NCBI GenBank assembly: GCA_036146215.1
Contig: JAYYJN010000139.1
Span: 1-7,636 of the forward strand
Length of the DNA stretch: 7,636 nt
Direction of reading: 5' to 3'
Source: UBA7805 sp036146215
GTDB taxonomy: Bacteria > Planctomycetota > Planctomycetia > Pirellulales > UBA7805
Below are positions 4,989 to 7,636 of this stretch, in pieces. The position numbers were made by a program, and so were the translations under genes. Positions within the stretch are counted from its first letter, which is position 1. Every line of letters begins with the position of its first letter. Below the pieces are notes generated by a model. It did no database searches and was not told the origin of the DNA. It was given only the letters and a program-made list of their open reading frames with translations.

Positions 4989-6206
4989 CTATGACAGGCT
5001 CGCCTCAAGTCCTTTTTGTAAATGGGCGAAAATCTCGTCGGTCGGTTCGATCCCAATCGACAAGCGAATCGTACCCGGGTGGATTCCCAATTGCTGTCGT
5101 TGACTTGCTGTGAGTTCCCGATGACTGGTTGACTCAGGATGGCTAATGGTGGTCCTCAAGTCGCCAAGTGATGGGCAAAATGGAATTTCAGGTGACAGCG
5201 CATAAATGAATTTTTCGACACACTCAGCGTCTCTTGCCAGACGGAAGGTGATCATATTTCCATAACAATCATCGCCGGCAATCTCGACAAATTGTTGTTG
5301 TGCCAATTCGTAATGGGGGTTATCCGTCAAACCCGGATAGTGCAATTCGCTGAGTGCAGGATGGTGGCTAAGCCGCTCGGCGATTTCCTGTGCCGTCCTG
5401 GAGGCATGACGGACACGCAGGTCCATGGTGGCCATGCCTCGCAGCGAAAGCCAGCAGCTATGAGGACTGGCAAACAGTCCCCAAGTGCTTGCCGCAAGAG
5501 GCACGCGATTCCAGCTTGCGGTGTTCCCGCAGAGACAACCGAGGATAACATCGCTGTGACCGTTCATAATCTTTGTCATGCTCTCGACCACCAAATCGGC
5601 CCCCAACTCTAAAGGTCGACAGACGACGGGGGATGCGAACGTGTTATCGATTAGCAATTTTGCGTTACGGGCGTGGGCAATCTCTGCCAAGCCACCGATG
5701 TCAGCCACCTGCAGCATCGGATTCGCGATCGTCTCAGTGATCACAATCCGAGTTTTGTCGTGGATTACACCCTTTACTGCTGCTAGATCACATGTATCAA
5801 CCACTGTTGAATCAATCCCGCAGCGTGCTGCCTCGGTCGTAAATAGACCAAGCGTGCGGCCATATAGTTGATGGCTGACCACGACATGGTCACCCTGCTT
5901 CAGCTGTGAGATTAAGGCCAGCGACAGCGCAGCCATACCAGACCCGGTAATGGCCGCTTCCTCTGCTGAATGCCACGCCTTGCACTCTTTTGCAAGCATG
6001 TCAGAGTTGGGATGCCCATCTCGGCTATAGATAAACCCCTCGGTCTCTCCGGCGAGCAGTTCAGCCGCTTCTTTGGGAGACCGACAGGCATAAACGGTGG
6101 CTGGATAAATCGGCGGAGCCAGGGCCGCTGTCGCCGCATCCTGGATTGCCTCTTGGGTGGGCACCGATTGTTTTGGTTTACCCATAGTCGATTTACCTAG
6201 CGCCAT
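4989..6206 (-). CDS. PLP-dependent trans-sulfuration enzyme (cystathionine synthase/lyase family)
   Basis: A member of the Cys/Met metabolism PLP family, which does beta/gamma-elimination or replacement on cysteine, homocysteine and homoserine esters in the cytosol. The 405 residues are the usual length. Visible active-site parts: YSR (60-62), given to the neighbouring subunit; phosphate loop SGMAA (89-93); Y115 of LYGRT, which stacks on PLP; D187 of DNTF, which binds the pyridine nitrogen; Schiff-base lysine K212 in SMTKIMNGHSD; and the C-terminal IRLSIGIE block that binds the carboxylate. Oddities: the usual G-N-P-T after YSR is G-H-P-N, and the residue after Y-G is R117, where methionine gamma-lyase has its key Cys. 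Classical methionine gamma-lyase is therefore unlikely. Cystathionine gamma-synthase, cystathionine gamma-lyase and O-acyl-homoserine sulfhydrylase remain open. ATG at 6185 (residue 8) is an alternative start. No other sulfur gene is adjacent. Confidence 0.88.
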   Translation of the reverse strand: MALGKSTMGKPKQSVPTQEAIQDAATAALAPPIYPATVYACRSPKEAAELLAGETEGFIYSRDGHPNSDMLAKECKAWHSAEEAAITGSGMAALSLALISQLKQGDHVVVSHQLYGRTLGLFTTEAARCGIDSTVVDTCDLAAVKGVIHDKTRIVITETIANPMLQVADIGGLAEIAHARNAKLLIDNTFASPVVCRPLELGADLVVESMTKIMNGHSDVILGCLCGNTASWNRVPLAASTWGLFASPHSCWLSLRGMATMDLRVRHASRTAQEIAERLSHHPALSELHYPGLTDNPHYELAQQQFVEIAGDDCYGNMITFRLARDAECVEKFIYALSPEIPFCPSLGDLRTTISHPESTSHRELTASQRQQLGIHPGTIRLSIGIEPTDEIFAHLQKGLEASLS

Positions 6207-6382
6207 GGTTTCTATCGGGGCGTGCCGTCCATCGTTGATTTAGCAGTCGTTGCCATAAAATTGCATCGTAGACGGATGCATGAATTCTAAATAAGACGCT
6301 GCAAAAGCACTCAGTCAGAACAACTGCATATCCCCAGATTTTAGCTCAGTTCGCGCCCTGCGTCGATTACCGCCTGAAAGGC

Positions 6383-6408
6383 ACGTGTATGCTCTTACGA
6401 GCAACGTG
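6383..6408 (-). terminator. Stem-loop directly after the EEP gene
   Basis: On the minus strand, CACGT-TGCTC-GTAA-GAGCA-TAC-ACGTG forms ten base pairs with a GNRA-type GTAA loop and one 3-base bulge, beginning 2 bases after the TGA. A second small hairpin, GCCT-TTC-AGGC, follows at 6372-6382. No U-tract follows, so it may be a Rho-assisted end or a 3' stabiliser rather than a standard intrinsic terminator. Confidence 0.45.
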
Positions 6409-6410
6409 GC

Positions 6411-7412
6411 TCACCGACTCTGACGGGATTCTTTTTTGCGTGTCGCGAAGCGACTGGGCCGAACACCTTCGCGGGCACTGAATTCTGCCCAAACGGGGAA
6501 ATGGTCTGAAACAATGGCTGCCTCCCCACTCGTGAGATTGAAGAATCTCACGATATCGACCACCCCTGACTTTCCATTAAACTCCTGAGTCGTGAGCTTG
6601 TGCAGACAAAGATTGTCGGTCGCGGCAGTCGCAACAGACCCTGCACCCGCGTACTGATGCGCTGGTTGGATACCGAACGCATCGCCCCATTCAAATAACC
6701 GATTGGTATCGGCCGAGAAATTCCCGAGCAATAGTACATCGTCTTCTTGGTCCGCATCTCCCAGGACCACATTGTAAACATCCTGCAATGTGTCAAGTTC
6801 CTCAACCGTATTTAAAGGATCAAGGTGAACGTTCACAAGTTTAAAGGTGAATGCTGTGTCTGGATTGAACGTCCTGGCACGAAATAATGCCACCAGTGGT
6901 TCAAAGAGAATACGGTCATGGGGGTCCGCTACGGTGTAGGTTGCCTGGCGATCAATTTCAACGGTTTGTTTATTGAAGAAAAAAGCGAACTGCCTTTTGT
7001 TGGCGTTCCTCCCAACTCTCGGGCCCAATTCATATTCATATTCACCACCGTTACGATTGATCAGGCTGAGAAATTGCGACGCAAACGTCTGATCGGTGGA
7101 CTGTATGCCTTGTATCGCTACGACATCAAAATTACGAATGACTCGCGCGAGAACGTCGATGATTTTTGGATTTGACGATTTGTGCGCATTAAAGCTGGTG
7201 ATATGAAATGATGCGATACGTAAGGTCTCGGGTGGCGTAAATTTTTGCGACTGAATCGGAGGGTGGTTTCCAGCAATGGCCAGTGATCGCGGAGTCGTCT
7301 GATGCGGTGGCGGTTCAAAACTTGTCTCAAAGGGACCCATCCGATCGCGCAGCAGGTAGCCACCCAGCAGCGCGATAAGGGAAACTAAAAGCCAAGAAGA
7401 TACTTTTTGCAA
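6411..7412 (-). CDS. Membrane-anchored EEP (DNase I-like) fold protein, probably catalytically degenerate
   Basis: The product has 333 residues: an N-terminal membrane anchor or signal (about 6-21), a Pro-rich spacer (about 27-61), an endonuclease/exonuclease/phosphatase-fold domain (about 63-312) and a basic tail (314-333). Fold motifs are clear: LRIASFHITSF (64-74), DVVAIQGIQ (96-104), GPRVGR (130-135), NVHLDP (194-199), LLLGNFSAD (227-235), TDN (265-267) and SDHFPVW (302-308). Compared with the DNase I pattern (N, E, H, D-x-N, D-H), H196, D303 and H304 remain. The first Asn is H70, the metal-binding Glu is G102, and the D-x-N pair is N231 and S233. Nuclease activity is thus doubtful, while the frame and fold look intact. 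It starts at TTG with GGAG 8 bases ahead; an in-frame TGA lies just upstream. The next ATG (residue 25) would remove the anchor. It appears to be transcribed alone. Confidence 0.85.
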   Translation of the reverse strand: MQKVSSWLLVSLIALLGGYLLRDRMGPFETSFEPPPHQTTPRSLAIAGNHPPIQSQKFTPPETLRIASFHITSFNAHKSSNPKIIDVLARVIRNFDVVAIQGIQSTDQTFASQFLSLINRNGGEYEYELGPRVGRNANKRQFAFFFNKQTVEIDRQATYTVADPHDRILFEPLVALFRARTFNPDTAFTFKLVNVHLDPLNTVEELDTLQDVYNVVLGDADQEDDVLLLGNFSADTNRLFEWGDAFGIQPAHQYAGAGSVATAATDNLCLHKLTTQEFNGKSGVVDIVRFFNLTSGEAAIVSDHFPVWAEFSAREGVRPSRFATRKKESRQSR

Positions 7413-7420
7413 AGTTGGAG

Positions 7421-7424
7421 CTCC
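7421..7424 (-). promoter_or_regulatory. Shine-Dalgarno site GGAG of the EEP gene
   Basis: GGAG on the minus strand lies 8 bases before the TTG at 7412 and supports that start, since no in-frame ATG is available before the upstream stop. It overlaps the foot of the small hairpin at 7423-7440, so pairing could affect its access. Confidence 0.6.
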
Positions 7425-7440
7425 GCATCACAGATGTTTC
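7423..7440. repeat. Small hairpin element, copy 2 (leader of the EEP gene)
   Basis: CCG-CATC-ACA-GATG-TTTC matches the element at 4513-4533 in 17 positions once a 3-base gap is allowed, and both keep a pairing stem although their lengths differ. Here it sits in the 5' leader, 11 to 28 bases before the TTG, and touches the ribosome site. Confidence 0.35.
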
Positions 7441-7525
7441 AGTAGGATACTGAGACTGCGGAGAATAGCGAGGTACACAAGACCGTTCTAGGTCAATTTG
7501 AAAAAAGATTCGTTTGCACGTGTAG

Positions 7526-7542
7526 GTGCTAGCACTAGTGCT
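7526..7542. repeat. Overlapping palindromes near the end of the right-edge gene
   Basis: GTGCTAGCAC (7526-7535) and AGCACTAGTGCT (7531-7542) are perfect palindromes that share five bases, so GCAC and GTGC alternate three times with TA between them. They lie 11 bases past the minus-strand stop at 7553. A T6 run follows on that strand about 20 bases later (7506-7501), too far for a normal terminator. A protein-binding site or a loose terminator are both possible. Confidence 0.3.
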
Positions 7543-7552
7543 TGCCTGGTGC

Positions 7553-7636
7553 TCACCGTTGGCTTTCTTGCAACAAGTGCCCCAGTTCCGGTATCACTAG
7601 TTTTTCCATAGCCAGCCGAACCGCACCCGGTGAGCC
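7553..7636 (-). CDS. C-terminal end of an unidentified protein (cut by the window edge)
   Basis: The minus strand is open from the right edge through 27 codons to a TGA at 7555-7553. The peptide begins GSPGAVRLAMEK, continues through a hydrophobic LVIPELGHLL and ends QESQR, an amphipathic helical look that fits a genuine C-terminus. No family can be named from so little. The 140-base gap to the EEP gene's TTG and the palindromes between them suggest separate transcripts. Confidence 0.45.
   Translation of the reverse strand, partial: GSPGAVRLAMEKLVIPELGHLLQESQR

Noticed and set aside
7470..7498. Promoter for the EEP gene from TTGACC and TATTCT on the minus strand
   Set aside because: The two boxes are 23 bases apart, too far for a sigma-70-type promoter.

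Overview
This window looks like chromosomal DNA from a planctomycete, most likely of the Pirellulales. Three things point there. The initiation factor IF-1 is near-identical to the highly conserved planctomycete form as I remember it. A PknB-type Ser/Thr kinase is present. A 556-residue secreted protein resembles a paralogous secreted family that, as I recall it, is typical of Pirellulaceae. Base composition is moderate, near 50% GC by eye. No tRNA, rRNA, CRISPR array, transposase or phage gene was seen. Database searches could not be run, so family calls rest on motifs.

Layout, left to right. Bases 1-346 have no convincing gene, but the first 107 can fold as an imperfect rod on the + strand. 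A Ser/Thr kinase (347 or 371 to 1354, +) ends in a single C-terminal membrane anchor. After 51 bases comes an RlmN/Cfr-family radical SAM rRNA methyltransferase (1406-2521, +) with every diagnostic cysteine. It runs into a convergent gene for the secreted protein (2518-4188, -), and the two stop codons overlap. A roughly 390-base gap with short hairpins separates that gene from infA (4583-4807, -), which appears to start at TTG. Then follow a PLP-dependent trans-sulfuration enzyme (4989-6206, -), a membrane-anchored endonuclease/exonuclease/phosphatase-fold protein (6411-7412, -) and the last 27 codons of another minus-strand gene at the right edge (7553-7636).

The genes do not form an obvious pathway. 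Kinase and methyltransferase share a strand and could be co-transcribed, although a hairpin sits between them. The minus-strand genes are separated by 140 to 390 bases and look like single units. There is a translation theme (RlmN on the ribosome, IF-1 in initiation), but nothing in the sequence links the two.

The points most worth a second look are: the EEP-fold protein has lost most of its catalytic and metal-binding residues while its fold motifs and frame are intact; an A8 tract sits exactly between the kinase domain and its membrane anchor; infA and the EEP gene both use TTG starts behind GGAG sites; rlmN and its convergent neighbour overlap at their stops; and a small hairpin element occurs in two intergenic regions. 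No clear new multi-gene defence or metabolic system is visible.
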